Shown: positions 42,009 to 51,065, counted from the stretch's first letter. The stretch: 64,000 nucleotides of DNA from Halovenus rubra (GCF_026586665.1 NZ_JAODIY010000018.1:60970-124969); one strand, 5' to 3'. A program made the numbers and translations. The notes: generated by a model from the letters alone, not told the origin.

Positions 42009-43748
42009 ATGTCCGAGGAATCCACGAGTCTTTCAGAACCGTCGTCATCGACACCAGCTAGCACCGGCAGCCTCGGATCGCGTCAGCATACCTCGTTCAC
42101 GGGCGTTGTCCCGTCGCCAAGTCAGAGCTGGGAGATCGCCCGAATCGAGTTACTTCGTGGCTACCGGTGGGTGAGACATCAGGACTTCTGGCTTGTCTTC
42201 ACTGCCCTCATTGGTCTTATGAGTGCGTTCTTCCTCGTACAAACATTCGACGCTGCCCGATCTGTCGGGTCGGCGCTCGCTGCTGGCGAGGCACTTCCAG
42301 CGTGGCTTGTGACTGCGACGAGTGTCCTCTGGGTGTTCCTGACGATCCTGCTCGTTGGTGACGGGTTCGGGAGCAACGGCGACCTCGATAATGACGGGCA
42401 GTATCTTACGATTTGCCCGGCAGCTGACGTCGTCGGGGGGCTGTTGCTCGCAGCCGCCGCCAAGTTCTCGGTGTACACGATCGGACTTGGGCTTGCTGCT
42501 GGCGCAGGACTGGTCGCTGGGACCGGCTCGCTCCTCCCGCTGCTGGGCATCACCGCCGCAGCGGTCGGCATCCCAGCCACGGCCGCAGCAATCGGCTACC
42601 CGATCGCGTTCGCGCTCAAAGGATTCGTTCGTCGCTCGGAAAACCTCGGGCAACTCACGACCGTTCTTGGCGTCGTGCTCGGCCTTGCGTACGTCACACT
42701 TTCTGTCACCGGCGAGTTGTTGACTGTCGTTGAGCGACTGGAGCCAGTCTTACAGTCCCCGCCGGTCGCGTGGTTCGGACACCTCGCGCTTGTGACGACA
42801 CCGAACGCCGGAATCAATCTGACCGGCCCGCTTGTCCTGCTCGGACTCGTGCCAGTTCTCGTTATTGGCGGAACGGTGCTTGCGGTTCCAGCGGCTCGAT
42901 ACGCGTGGCTGGCTGATACTGCTCGGACGAGTGCTGATGAGGGGGCGGAACTGCCGTCCGCGCCGGATTCGCGTGTCGATGCGGTACTTGCCGTTGTGTG
43001 CCGAGCGCCCGCGACGCGGGGCATCGCTAGTACGACGCTTCGTCGAGCGGTCCGCTCGCCGTTCCAGTTCGTGTTCGTTGCGCCGCCGCTGGTGGCCGCG
43101 ATTGTCTTCATTGAGGGGGCTGTGACCACAGGTTCGGTTCCCTGGTACGTGCCGTGGTTCGTCGTGTGGTACGGTGCGTGGGCTGCCGGGGCGGTGTTGC
43201 CGTTGAATCCGCTGGGGAATCAGGGTTCGACACTTCCGACGCTGCTGACGGCTCCGGCACGCGGCCGACATGTCGTTCACGGAAACGTCACCGCGGCAGC
43301 ACTCGTCGGTGTCCCGCTGACAGCTGTGGTGGCACTCGCTGCAGGCTATCTCGCTGGCAGTTCTCCGCCTGTGTTGGGTGCGCTCGGAGCTGCGAGTGTC
43401 GTCGCAGTCACTGGAAGTGCGGTGGTGGCGACCGGCATCGGATCTATGTTCCCACGTTTTGACGCGGTTAGTTTCGATGGGTCCCGACGAGCGGTGCCGC
43501 CAAGCAAACGCGCATACAGTCTCTTTTCGGCGACGTTGAGTCTGATCGTCATCGCTGGTGCGTTCGTCGCTGATGAGACTGCGCGCGCGGTTGGTGCAGT
43601 ACTCCTCTCACGGTGGCTGCCTTTCGGACTCGACATCGGTGTCGAAACGCTGGCAATCCTCAGCGGAATTGTACTCGTTGGTGGTGTTGTCGGTATCGCT
43701 GCCGCGTATCGGGTTGCGATTCACCGCATTGAGGACTATCAAATCTAG
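42009..43748 (+). CDS. ABC-2 type exporter, permease (system 1)
   Basis: A 579-residue multi-spanning membrane protein. After a soluble N-terminal tail (about 70 residues) it shows about ten hydrophobic segments, for example LVFTALIGLMSAFFLVQTF, WLVTATSVLWVFLTILLVG, LLLAAAAKFSVYTIGLGLAA and GAVLLSRWLPFGLDI near the end. It has the look of haloarchaeal ABC-2 permeases with an ATPase encoded just before. It begins 4 bp after the ATPase stop (ATG at 42009). No substrate can be inferred from sequence; the control region suggests it responds to the same signal as the lipoprotein hydrolase that follows. Confidence 0.82.
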   Translation: MSEESTSLSEPSSSTPASTGSLGSRQHTSFTGVVPSPSQSWEIARIELLRGYRWVRHQDFWLVFTALIGLMSAFFLVQTFDAARSVGSALAAGEALPAWLVTATSVLWVFLTILLVGDGFGSNGDLDNDGQYLTICPAADVVGGLLLAAAAKFSVYTIGLGLAAGAGLVAGTGSLLPLLGITAAAVGIPATAAAIGYPIAFALKGFVRRSENLGQLTTVLGVVLGLAYVTLSVTGELLTVVERLEPVLQSPPVAWFGHLALVTTPNAGINLTGPLVLLGLVPVLVIGGTVLAVPAARYAWLADTARTSADEGAELPSAPDSRVDAVLAVVCRAPATRGIASTTLRRAVRSPFQFVFVAPPLVAAIVFIEGAVTTGSVPWYVPWFVVWYGAWAAGAVLPLNPLGNQGSTLPTLLTAPARGRHVVHGNVTAAALVGVPLTAVVALAAGYLAGSSPPVLGALGAASVVAVTGSAVVATGIGSMFPRFDAVSFDGSRRAVPPSKRAYSLFSATLSLIVIAGAFVADETARAVGAVLLSRWLPFGLDIGVETLAILSGIVLVGGVVGIAAAYRVAIHRIEDYQI

Positions 43749-43845
43749 CGAGGTCTGTCTGATGAAACTCTCAGCGAGCGCGCGCGGGGTCATTGACTTC
43801 CAGCAAAGGTGGATAGCCGTTGACACCGGTGGTTTTATTATTAGC

Positions 43846-43884
43846 GGTGTAAAGAACTCTTTACTGTAAAGCAGACTTTACGGA
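43846..43884. promoter_or_regulatory. Dyad-symmetric operator, site 2 (hydrolase operon)
   Basis: GGTGTAAAG, then CTTTAC-T-GTAAAG (43859-43871), then CTTTAC, so half-sites alternate with 4-bp spacers: GTAAAG-aact-CTTTAC-T-GTAAAG-caga-CTTTAC. A TATA-like TTTTATTATTAG lies just upstream. Close relative of site 1, with a further GCTTTACAC half-site downstream. Confidence 0.75.
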
Positions 43885-43967
43885 AAGGGTGCTTTACACA
43901 GACGAGGTCTGTTACGATGCACGATCGAAACTCCGCCCGACCCCGTTCAAAGCACCGTAGTAGAAGC

Positions 43968-45392
43968 ATGAAGCGGCGACAGTATCTCGCGGTTCTCGGG
44001 GCAGCAGGAGGTGCCGTCCTCGCTGGCTGTAGTGGCACTAGTGACGACGACCCTGCTACTACCGGCACCACCAACGATACCGAAACCCAAACCGAGCCAC
44101 CGGATACCGAGACCACCCCCCAACAGAACGATACGGAATCTGAACTGGAAGCAATCACACAGGACTTTCTGGAGGCGCTCATAGCAGAGTCCTTCGACGA
44201 AGCGTACGAATACGCCTCCCCAGAGTTCGCACAAAGCGTCCCGCAGGACAACCTTGTCCAACAGTGGGAAGCGAATATTATTCCATTAGGGGAGTTCAAT
44301 CAGTTCACGTCCATCGATTACCAAGGCGAGGAACAAGGATTAGATATCGTCGGCGCTCAGGCAGCGTTCGCCGACGGACGGGCCGAATTTTCGGTGCAGT
44401 TCGACGAACAGGTCATCGAGGGATTCTTCTTCAACGTCGATGCGTGGTCGCCGCCTGCGTACGCCGATGAATCGGCCTTTACGGAACAGGAACTCACGCT
44501 GGCTGCGTCTGGTGACTGTGAGTTGGGAGCGACGGTAACGATTCCCGATACCAATGAGCCTGTCCCGGGCGTCGTCCTCGTTCACGGCAGTGGCGATCAA
44601 GGCAGAGATCAACAGGTCGGCCCAAACAGGACGTTCAAAGAGATCGCGTGGGGACTGGCGACTCGCGGTGTTGCAGTGTTACGGTACGACCAACGACCAG
44701 TCGCGTGTGATATTGATCGGACAGAAGCGACCGTAGACGACCTGGTCACCGACGACGCAGTAACTGCCCTCGAACGTCTCCGTGAGTACGACCGAATCGA
44801 GGAGACGTTTGTCGCTGGCCACAGTCTGGGCGGGCGGCTCGCCCCACGAATCGCGGCACTGGATGACGAACTGTCTGGGGTCATTATGCTTGCGCCACTC
44901 GCTGAACCGATTTCAGATGCGATCGTTCGGCAGACCGAGTATCAGTTAGAACAAAACCCAAACCTCACAGACGAACAGCGCCAAGCCCAACTGGAGCAGG
45001 CTGAAGCATTGGCTGAGCGGATCCGAACGCTCGATATTGGCGACGACGAACTGATCAATCTCGGTGGCGGTGAACGTGGGAAACCGTTCTTCCGCACACT
45101 ACAGGAATACGATCACGTCGAGACAGCCGCGTCACTCGATATCCCCCGGTTCATCCTCCAGGGGGAGCGCGATTATCTCGTGACCGTCGAAGACGATCTG
45201 GCCATCTGGGAGGAAGAACTGGCGGGAGATCCTGAAGTCAAGATCAAACGGTACGAAACTCTTAATCACCGCTTCCAGCCCGGCGAGGGGATGGGGAGAC
45301 CGTCGGAGTGGTCCGACCCGAACCCTGTTGCCAAGCAGGTCGTCGTCGATCTTACAACGTTCATAACCAACCAGTCACAAAACCTCTCATAA
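43968..45392 (+). CDS. Tat-type lipoprotein alpha/beta hydrolase
   Basis: A 474-residue exported hydrolase. The N-terminus has a twin-arginine signal (KRRQYLAVLGAAGGAVLAGC) with a lipobox cysteine, typical of haloarchaeal lipoproteins, then an acidic Thr-rich linker. Residues about 60-170 look like the DUF3887-type domain that often precedes hydrolases (ITQDFLEALIAESFDEAYEY). Residues 180-474 form the alpha/beta-hydrolase fold: GVVLVHGSGDQGRDQ, the nucleophile elbow GHSLGG, and late Asp/His candidates in LQGERDYLV and LNHRFQP. An upstream ATG at 43917 would add 17 basic residues. The operator at 43846 places it in the same regulon as the ABC exporter. Confidence 0.85.
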   Translation: MKRRQYLAVLGAAGGAVLAGCSGTSDDDPATTGTTNDTETQTEPPDTETTPQQNDTESELEAITQDFLEALIAESFDEAYEYASPEFAQSVPQDNLVQQWEANIIPLGEFNQFTSIDYQGEEQGLDIVGAQAAFADGRAEFSVQFDEQVIEGFFFNVDAWSPPAYADESAFTEQELTLAASGDCELGATVTIPDTNEPVPGVVLVHGSGDQGRDQQVGPNRTFKEIAWGLATRGVAVLRYDQRPVACDIDRTEATVDDLVTDDAVTALERLREYDRIEETFVAGHSLGGRLAPRIAALDDELSGVIMLAPLAEPISDAIVRQTEYQLEQNPNLTDEQRQAQLEQAEALAERIRTLDIGDDELINLGGGERGKPFFRTLQEYDHVETAASLDIPRFILQGERDYLVTVEDDLAIWEEELAGDPEVKIKRYETLNHRFQPGEGMGRPSEWSDPNPVAKQVVVDLTTFITNQSQNLS

Positions 45393-45396
45393 TCCA

Positions 45397-45618
45397 ATGG
45401 CTGACGAGGAAAGCGTCTCTACATCAGAACGGCTGCTCTTTGCGATGCTTGTCGGAGCTGTATTTGGAGCGGCGTTCGGAACTGCAGTCCTTGGAGACAG
45501 TACAGAAGGCATCACAGCCGGAATTGTCGTCGGAACCGTGGTTGCAATCATCTTTCCGACACTGACAACCCAGGGCTTCGAACGTGTCCAGGAACTTCTG
45601 GATGAAACGGAAGACTGA
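45397..45618 (+). CDS. Small membrane protein, hydrolase operon
   Basis: A 73-residue protein with two hydrophobic segments (LLFAMLVGAVFGAAFGTAVL and ITAGIVVGTVVAIIFPTL) separated by a short acidic loop and a charged C-terminus. It starts 4 bp after the hydrolase stop, so it is read with it. No family recognised; a helper or immunity peptide at the membrane is possible. Confidence 0.65.
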   Translation: MADEESVSTSERLLFAMLVGAVFGAAFGTAVLGDSTEGITAGIVVGTVVAIIFPTLTTQGFERVQELLDETED

Positions 45619-45677
45619 GTGTTCGTAGTGTCGTGAGAAGACGGGTGCTTATACGATAGGCAGATGAACGGCGTGAC

Positions 45678-45887
45678 ATGACCGCGAACGGCGCGTCGCT
45701 GATGCGGGCACTGTTTGCTGGTATTGTTTTTGTCGCGCTGGGGATGCTCGCTGTTCGGGTCTTCCAAGTCCCGTTCTCCGGCCTTCTGGTATCAGTTGGA
45801 AGTTTTCTGCTTGTCGGACTTGTCGTAACGATTCTTTATTTGCACGTCGTCAAGAACGTGTCACTCCCCGTCGCCGGGTCCGACTAA
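45678..45887 (+). CDS. Small membrane protein, hydrolase operon
   Basis: A 69-residue protein with two transmembrane helices (LFAGIVFVALGMLAVRVF and LLVSVGSFLLVGLVVTILYL). It follows the preceding small membrane gene by 59 bp in the same direction and precedes the convergent ATPase of ABC system 2. No family recognised. Confidence 0.6.
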   Translation: MTANGASLMRALFAGIVFVALGMLAVRVFQVPFSGLLVSVGSFLLVGLVVTILYLHVVKNVSLPVAGSD

Positions 45888-45936
45888 CCCTCCGGTAAAA
45901 ATGCGCTCCCTGTTCATTCATTGCTGTTCTTGCCCC

Positions 45937-46752
45937 TTATTCGTCTTCTGAGTCCTCTGCAGCGTACTGCTCGTCAGTGGTAACTTCGAGAAACACGTCT
46001 TCGAGGCTGCTTTCCTCACCGGCTTCGAGGCGTTCCTTGAGTTCAGTTGGTGCCCCTTCTGTGACTAATTGGCCGTCGTAGAGAATCCCGACCTCGGTTG
46101 CGAGTTCTTCGACGACCGGGAGAATGTGTGTCGAGAGGAATACGGTCGTGTCGTTGGCGGCGAGGTCAGTAATCGTCTCTCGAACGGTGCGTGCGGCACG
46201 GGGATCGAGACCACTCGTCGGCTCGTCCAGGAAGACCACATCTGGTTGGTGCATGATTGCTTGGATGAGCCCGGTCTTCTGACGCATCCCCTTCGAGTAC
46301 GTGACGATACGATCATCGGCATCCTCGGCCAACTCGAACCGGTCTAGTAGCGTCTCGATTCGTGATTCGATCTCGGTCGGCTTCATCTCGCGCAGACCGC
46401 CGTGGTATTCGAGTTGTTCACGGGCAGTGAATTCGTCATGGATTGGCGGTGACTCAGGGAGGTACCCGATATGGTCGATGAGTGCTTCTCGGTCCGTGAT
46501 TGGCGCACCGGCAACGCGTCCGGTACCGCTGCTCGGAGGGAGTAACGCTGTCAGCATCCGGATCGTGGTCGATTTCCCAGCACCATTCGGGCCGAGGAAC
46601 CCGTATATTGTTCCGCGGTCAACGGTGAGGTCAAGTCCATCAACTGCTATCGTCCCGCCGTATTCTTTTCGCAGATCGTCGGTACTGATCGCTAGCTGGT
46701 CATCTGTTCCGTGGTCGTTCACAGCGGCTGGGTTGGATTGGTTCCGTGTCAT
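45937..46752 (-). CDS. ABC-2 type exporter, ATP-binding protein (system 2)
   Basis: A 271-residue ABC ATPase paralogous to the one at 41213. Walker A is GPNGAGKSTT, Q-loop region IGYLPESPPIHD, signature YSKGMRQKTG, Walker B VVFLDEPTSGLDP, H-loop LSTHILPVVE. The ATG at 46752 lies 7 bp after the permease stop at 46760; the ORF is open further upstream but would then overlap the permease. With the permease at 46760-48394 it completes a second exporter, part of the same leftward operon as the XRE and DUF2178-like genes. Confidence 0.85.
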   Translation of the reverse strand: MTRNQSNPAAVNDHGTDDQLAISTDDLRKEYGGTIAVDGLDLTVDRGTIYGFLGPNGAGKSTTIRMLTALLPPSSGTGRVAGAPITDREALIDHIGYLPESPPIHDEFTAREQLEYHGGLREMKPTEIESRIETLLDRFELAEDADDRIVTYSKGMRQKTGLIQAIMHQPDVVFLDEPTSGLDPRAARTVRETITDLAANDTTVFLSTHILPVVEELATEVGILYDGQLVTEGAPTELKERLEAGEESSLEDVFLEVTTDEQYAAEDSEDE

Positions 46753-46759
46753 CGTCTCG

Positions 46760-48394
46760 TTAGTGAATCGGATATGTTTGGAATCGCTGGACAGCGATTC
46801 GGCTGGCAATTCTGGTGACGGCGGTGACGATCAGTATTGTGAGAAGCAACGATCCGGTTTGAACAAGGGGACCTGGTATCCCAACGGTTGCTATGGGCTC
46901 GGAAATGTACGAGGACGTTCCAACAAAGGCCGGTAGGCATGCCAGCAGGACGATTCCAAGGATTTGTCCATATCGAAGGAACGCGTTCACCCCCTGTTCG
47001 GCGTAGATCGGGACGTCGGTGAAGAAAAACGGGAGCGGTGTGAATTCCTCGTGTTCCACATCTAATCCAACTGCGAGAGCCACAGCTGCCGTACAGACAC
47101 ACACAGCCCATCCGAGGAATGCGGTCAAGACGGTCTGTGCGAGCCCTATGGGACCGATGATACCAAGCGGGACAACGATAACGGCAACGAGTGGAATGCC
47201 GACCATTGCTGCGGCAAGGAGTCCACCAGTGATGAACTGACGGCCGCTGACTGAGGTGAGGACCATCGGTAGCGTTCGGTACTCTGTAGCGATGGGATCA
47301 GATCCGAACGCGATACCGGCGACCAGGCCAACCGTGACCGCAAATAACACTAACAGCGTGAGCGTCTCACCAAGGAAGAGTACTGCTGGGAATCCGACGA
47401 GGCCCATCACGGCGAGTACATACCCCGTAGACAGGACCCCGCGTGGAATGCGCCGCTCCATGAGCCATCGCTCCCGGGCAACGGTGTACACCGCTCGTGG
47501 TATTCGTGATCCAACAATCCGTTCTAATATTCCTGTCTTGAGGAGGGAATGGGAGCCACGAGTGCCCGTTGAACGAGCGGGCACACTCTCCCAGATTTGA
47601 CGTGCAAGAATCGTGGTTCCACCGACGAGGAGCGGGACGATGATGATGAGAAGGCCGAGGACACCGAACGCGTTTCGACTTGATACCGTTGCTTCGCCGG
47701 TAGCAACGAACGCCAGATCGATGAACCATGCAATCGGCAAGGCTCCAAAGATAGAAATCACCGGGGCGAGTGAAATCGAGAGCTCCTGCAGAATCATCGC
47801 CCCGATCATCAGCGGAATCCAGCCAAACACGATGAGCAAGTCCCGATAGTAGCGAACTCGTACTAATCGGAGGGCGATGAGTCGCCCAACGAGTCTGCCC
47901 GTCATCCCGAGAGCAACGGCGAGGGCAGCCATCGCGGCGACGGAGATAGCGATTGAAATTGCAATACTCGGTGTTCCGAATCCGACCACTGCCCCACCGA
48001 TTAGGCCGAGCATTGGAACGATGAGTGTCGTACTTAGCCGGGCGTAGACAAAGCCCAAGAGTCCAATTGCCGCTGTCCGAGCTGGGACGGTTGTCAACAG
48101 CAAATCGGGATCAAACTGTTCGAACCGAATACGTGTGTACTGGGAACTCCGCCATGTCATCCAGACGAAAGCAACACTCACAAAGAGGCTTAGCCGAGTG
48201 TAGGGAAGTGTCTGACCGGAGGCAACGGTTCGTCCGACTGAGTACGCAAGCCAGCCGAGACCGATAGCGACACCGACGAGTAGAACGAACAGGACAAGGT
48301 TGCCTGTCAGTGGAGTCCCGCGTTCACGGCGGTGGCGCGTCCACTCCGCGCGGGCAATTTTCGTCCCCAGTTGAAGCGTCCTGATGACACTCAT
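46760..48394 (-). CDS. ABC-2 type exporter, permease (system 2)
   Basis: A 544-residue integral membrane protein with about ten hydrophobic segments (LVLFVLLVGVAIGLGWLAYS, LIVPMLGLIGGAVVGFG, ISIAISVAAMAALAVAL, LLIVFGWIPLMIGAMIL and later ones). Overall layout matches the permease of system 1. It begins 21 bp after the XRE regulator stop and ends 7 bp before its ATPase start. Substrate unknown. Confidence 0.8.
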   Translation of the reverse strand: MSVIRTLQLGTKIARAEWTRHRRERGTPLTGNLVLFVLLVGVAIGLGWLAYSVGRTVASGQTLPYTRLSLFVSVAFVWMTWRSSQYTRIRFEQFDPDLLLTTVPARTAAIGLLGFVYARLSTTLIVPMLGLIGGAVVGFGTPSIAISIAISVAAMAALAVALGMTGRLVGRLIALRLVRVRYYRDLLIVFGWIPLMIGAMILQELSISLAPVISIFGALPIAWFIDLAFVATGEATVSSRNAFGVLGLLIIIVPLLVGGTTILARQIWESVPARSTGTRGSHSLLKTGILERIVGSRIPRAVYTVARERWLMERRIPRGVLSTGYVLAVMGLVGFPAVLFLGETLTLLVLFAVTVGLVAGIAFGSDPIATEYRTLPMVLTSVSGRQFITGGLLAAAMVGIPLVAVIVVPLGIIGPIGLAQTVLTAFLGWAVCVCTAAVALAVGLDVEHEEFTPLPFFFTDVPIYAEQGVNAFLRYGQILGIVLLACLPAFVGTSSYISEPIATVGIPGPLVQTGSLLLTILIVTAVTRIASRIAVQRFQTYPIH

Positions 48395-48415
48395 AGTCGG
48401 AACTGTATTTGTGCG

Positions 48416-48616
48416 CTACTCGTCCTGATCTGGTTCGAATATCTCTTCGATACGACAGTCGAAGTGGTCAGCCAGTTTGAAGGCGAGTTCCAGTGACGGG
48501 TCGTATCGGTTTCGCTCGATCGCATTGATCGTCTGACGGGTAACACCGACCGCTCCGGCGAGTTCGCCTTGGCTAAGCCCTTCGTCCTCGCGTCGGTTGG
48601 TAAGATTGTTCTGCAT
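48416..48616 (-). CDS. XRE-family regulator (YozG-like)
   Basis: A 66-residue protein made almost entirely of one Cro/C1-type helix-turn-helix: RREDEGLSQGELAGAVGVTR, then QTINAIERNRYDPSLELAFK, ending LADHFDCRIEEIFEPD. Short XRE proteins like this commonly sit next to DUF2178 membrane proteins and ABC exporters, and often govern the set. The gene lies 3 bp after the DUF2178-like gene stop, behind an operator half-site at 49060. It is the natural candidate for the regulator of all three GTAAAG/CTTTAC sites. Confidence 0.88.
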   Translation of the reverse strand: MQNNLTNRREDEGLSQGELAGAVGVTRQTINAIERNRYDPSLELAFKLADHFDCRIEEIFEPDQDE

Positions 48617-48619
48617 AGG

Positions 48620-49039
48620 TTAGACACGACGTTTCGCAATTCCGAAGCACACACCGTACAACAGGAAGAGTGCTGAGAATGTAAGGATCACACCTGAGAC
48701 GACACCAGTGATTTCTAGATGATTCCCCGCTTCGAGGACGTATAAGGCTGGTAGAATACTTAGTCCGAGCACCATCGTGATCCCAATCAAGATACCACTG
48801 GCACGGTTGTGTAACTCCCAGTCTCGCTCATCTTGGAGTGTCGCCTCGCTCCACATCGGTGCGAGAACAGCGATTCCACCGGCAATCCATGCTCCGAGCA
48901 AGTAGACTAGCGTCCCAGCGAAGTGTTGATCAAGTACAAATCCGGCGAGTAAGCCGAGGATCGCTAGCCCGCCAATTCCGTAGACGAGCCCCCGATACCG
49001 TTGGCGAGTGAGTTTTGAGTTTGTGTTGGTGGCCGTCAT
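48620..49039 (-). CDS. DUF2178-like membrane protein
   Basis: A 139-residue protein with four hydrophobic segments: GLVYGIGGLAILGLLAGFVL, LVYLLGAWIAGGIAVLAPMW, GILIGITMVLGLSILPALYV and GVVSGVILTFSALFLLYGVC. A charged stretch with DERDWELHNRASG lies between the second and third, a typical DUF2178 feature. It leads the operon that continues with the XRE regulator and ABC exporter system 2. In similar gene pairs the membrane protein may sense an envelope signal for the XRE protein; this is inference. Confidence 0.78.
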   Translation of the reverse strand: MTATNTNSKLTRQRYRGLVYGIGGLAILGLLAGFVLDQHFAGTLVYLLGAWIAGGIAVLAPMWSEATLQDERDWELHNRASGILIGITMVLGLSILPALYVLEAGNHLEITGVVSGVILTFSALFLLYGVCFGIAKRRV

Positions 49040-49059
49040 AGCGTAACTCTGGTCCGGTA

Positions 49060-49079
49060 GTAAAGTATGTTTTACACCG
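49060..49079 (-). promoter_or_regulatory. Operator, site 3 (DUF2178-XRE-ABC operon)
   Basis: Read leftwards: GGTGTAAAACATACTTTACT, the same left half as site 1 (GGTGTAAA, 5-bp spacer, CTTTACT). The TATA-like GTTTTAATACT lies just upstream in the direction of transcription. The right half is degenerate. Confidence 0.65.
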
Positions 49080-49357
49080 AGTATTAAAACTGGCGATCAG
49101 TTCCATATCGAACGGTCTTTGAGATGAAGACCCGTGACTGCAGGCGTTTGTCAGCGGCATCTCTTATCGGAATCAGCTTGCGTCGCCAAGGTGCGTTCCA
49201 CCCGCGACAGTAGGTACTAGCTCCGTCTGAACGTTGGCCCCCGAATCGTTCCGCACGGATGATTTCTCGTAATTTCTGAAGCGAAACTACGACAGCTGAT
49301 CAGAGAACTAGATAGTTGTCTCGTAGAGCTGGACACCCCGGTTCCGAATTGGGGCTG
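49080..49357. other. Intergenic stretch, nothing recognisable
   Basis: No gene, repeat or hairpin stands out between the operon start region and the downstream frame. Confidence 0.35.
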
Positions 49358-49786
49358 CTACTTGTTCCAGAACGTCTTGATCCGTGTGTCGAGACGAGTG
49401 AGTACGGTGGCGAGTACGTCCCGCCACTCATCAGGATAGCCTTCGTCCTCGCCTGGCGTCGGTGCATCTGGGGGCGGATGGAAGTGTTCGCGGGTGTTGT
49501 GGTCATTGGGATGGCGGTCCCAGCCGCACTCCCACGAGTTCCCGGTCCGGTATTGCTCGGAGTAATGGATGCTGAAGTCATCAGTTTCGAACCATCGGAT
49601 ACGAAGATACGCTCGCGTAACCCCTCCGGGGAAGTACCTGAGGTCGTAATCAACAACGACGGCGTTCGATGCATACTCAGGGCGTGTTTGGATATCATCG
49701 AAGCGGGCGCTCCGGGAGAGGTGCGGGACAATCCGGGCGAGAATTTCAGTATCGATGGGGCGATACTTCGCGGATCGGCCGGGGTA
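49358..49786 (-). CDS. Conserved-looking protein frame with no start codon
   Basis: The 142 codons directly after the stop of the upstream regulator remain open and read as a clear haloarchaeal protein: IDTEILARIVPHLSRSARFD, LRIRWFETDDFSIHYSEQYR, WECGWDRHPNDHNTREHFHP, ending TRLDTRIKTFWNK. The aromatic, His/Asp-rich centre and DEWRDVLATVLTRLD helix are typical of small proteins encoded after this kind of regulator. Yet the frame contains no ATG, GTG, TTG or CTG at all, and is in the same phase as the regulator, separated from it only by TGA. It is either made by readthrough or a non-standard start (ATC or ATT near IDTEI), or has lost its start recently. Confidence 0.6.
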   Translation of the reverse strand, partial: YPGRSAKYRPIDTEILARIVPHLSRSARFDDIQTRPEYASNAVVVDYDLRYFPGGVTRAYLRIRWFETDDFSIHYSEQYRTGNSWECGWDRHPNDHNTREHFHPPPDAPTPGEDEGYPDEWRDVLATVLTRLDTRIKTFWNK

Positions 49787-50353
49787 TCAGGCATCGATAT
49801 GACTGAGAGTACAGGAAGTTGGATGGTCACGTCGCGCCGCGTCGAGGAGGGCAGCTCTGCGTTCGAGCGTTTTCCACTCGGAGAGTGCTTCCCACGCGTC
49901 TTCAGTTGCCATGTCTTGACTGGCTTCGACGAGAGAGACGGCGTCAGGGTCGTCTGCGTCGAACTGATCTCTGTACTCGTCGATCTGTTCGATGGCATCT
50001 GAAAGCGCCTCGACAATCTCTTGGTCGGAGTATTCGTCGCGGATGCGGTCGATACGTCGCCACTGGAAGTACGCATCGTTGCGCTCATACCGGACGGGGC
50101 GGCCGTCGTGACGGTGAACCAATCGCATTCCGTCGAACCATTCCAAGTAGTCGCGGGCAGTCTCAGGATCGCAGTCAGTGAGATCGGCGATGTCGGAAAC
50201 CTTCGTAGGGCTTCGAAGCCCGGTGACGATATCGAGGAGCCGCTCGCGGATCGGACCACCCTTAAGCAGCGAATCGGGCGACTCTAAATCATCGAGATCC
50301 GGCGGTGATTCGTCGCCAGCGTACGCATTGTCGGGGGTATCAGTGAGATCCAT
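49787..50353 (-). CDS. Winged-helix regulator (DUF7342/ArsR-like)
   Basis: A 188-residue protein. Residues 40-100 hold a winged helix: ERLLDIVTGLRSPTKVSDIA, then DLTDCDPETARDYLEWFDGM, and the wing RLVHRHDGRPVRYERNDAYF. The remainder is a helical part with YSDQEIVEALSDAIEQIDEY and a second helix pair. Such proteins are frequent in haloarchaea and are taken as transcription regulators. Its TGA stop is directly followed, in the same frame, by the start-less frame at 49358-49786, so the two are probably parts of one unit. ATG at 50353. Confidence 0.75.
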   Translation of the reverse strand: MDLTDTPDNAYAGDESPPDLDDLESPDSLLKGGPIRERLLDIVTGLRSPTKVSDIADLTDCDPETARDYLEWFDGMRLVHRHDGRPVRYERNDAYFQWRRIDRIRDEYSDQEIVEALSDAIEQIDEYRDQFDADDPDAVSLVEASQDMATEDAWEALSEWKTLERRAALLDAARRDHPTSCTLSHIDA

Positions 50354-51065
50354 TCGTGACGCCTCCGTGCCGAAGCTAACACTCGGACTGGTATATATCT
50401 ATTATACGTTGAATTATTTCTGCTTCGGTATTCGACACTCTGAGTGCACCAGGACATCCTGGATTCAGAAATCCCGATTTCAACTGTAATGGAGGTGTCC
50501 CCTCTGCTTCTTCACTCTATTTTCGGGTACTGTGGTTTGTGAAGACATTCAACGGTGGGTATGGCTCTTGGTGATATGGTCGTACTGTGAGTTGCTCCTG
50601 TCTGCTCTCAATCGGCGTGTCTTTTCGGTCCTCCCTGCGCGTTTCGGTTGGGATCGATGAACATCCCCGACTGTAGCCCATCCGCGGCGTTGGACGCGTT
50701 GAATGTTGCTGCGAGTGCGCCCGCGTCGGCTTGCAAGCAGGCAGCTTTTCGTGGCGGATGGGACCGTCTCTGGATTACGAAGAATTCGTTGCAACGTGGG
50801 GTGAAGTAGTGGGAGTGTTGCGTTGAATGGGTGAGTCGGAATCCGGCGGGAGACGCAGTGTGTAGGCGACTTCTCGACCTGGTTGCTGAGAGTACGAGGA
50901 TTTATACCTGCGTGCTGGTTTTGCCTGTTCACCACGCGGCAATGTGTGAGTCGCTTCACGGCGAATCCGCCGGTGTAACAACAGAATGCTATTCGAAAGA
51001 GAACGAGTTTGGAAACGAGAACAGAGTCATCCCATCGACGCGGACGCAGTGGTTGGTGTGAGAAT
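50354..51065. other. Intergenic stretch with possible small-ORF remnants
   Basis: Within these 712 bp two short frames look partly coding, one around 50660-50808 (MNIPDCSPSAALDALN and on) and another around 50740-50830 ending EEFVATWGEVVGVLR, but neither is convincing. A TATA-like TTTATACC near 50900 could serve the gene at 51066. Confidence 0.35.

Noticed and set aside
49300..50259. 319-codon minus-strand ORF over the regulator region
   Set aside because: It is Ser/Thr/Pro-rich and shadows both the regulator and the start-less frame, which read far more like protein.
50549..50959. 136-codon minus-strand ORF
   Set aside because: Basic Arg/His-rich product with no acidic bias; typical shadow in GC-rich noncoding sequence.
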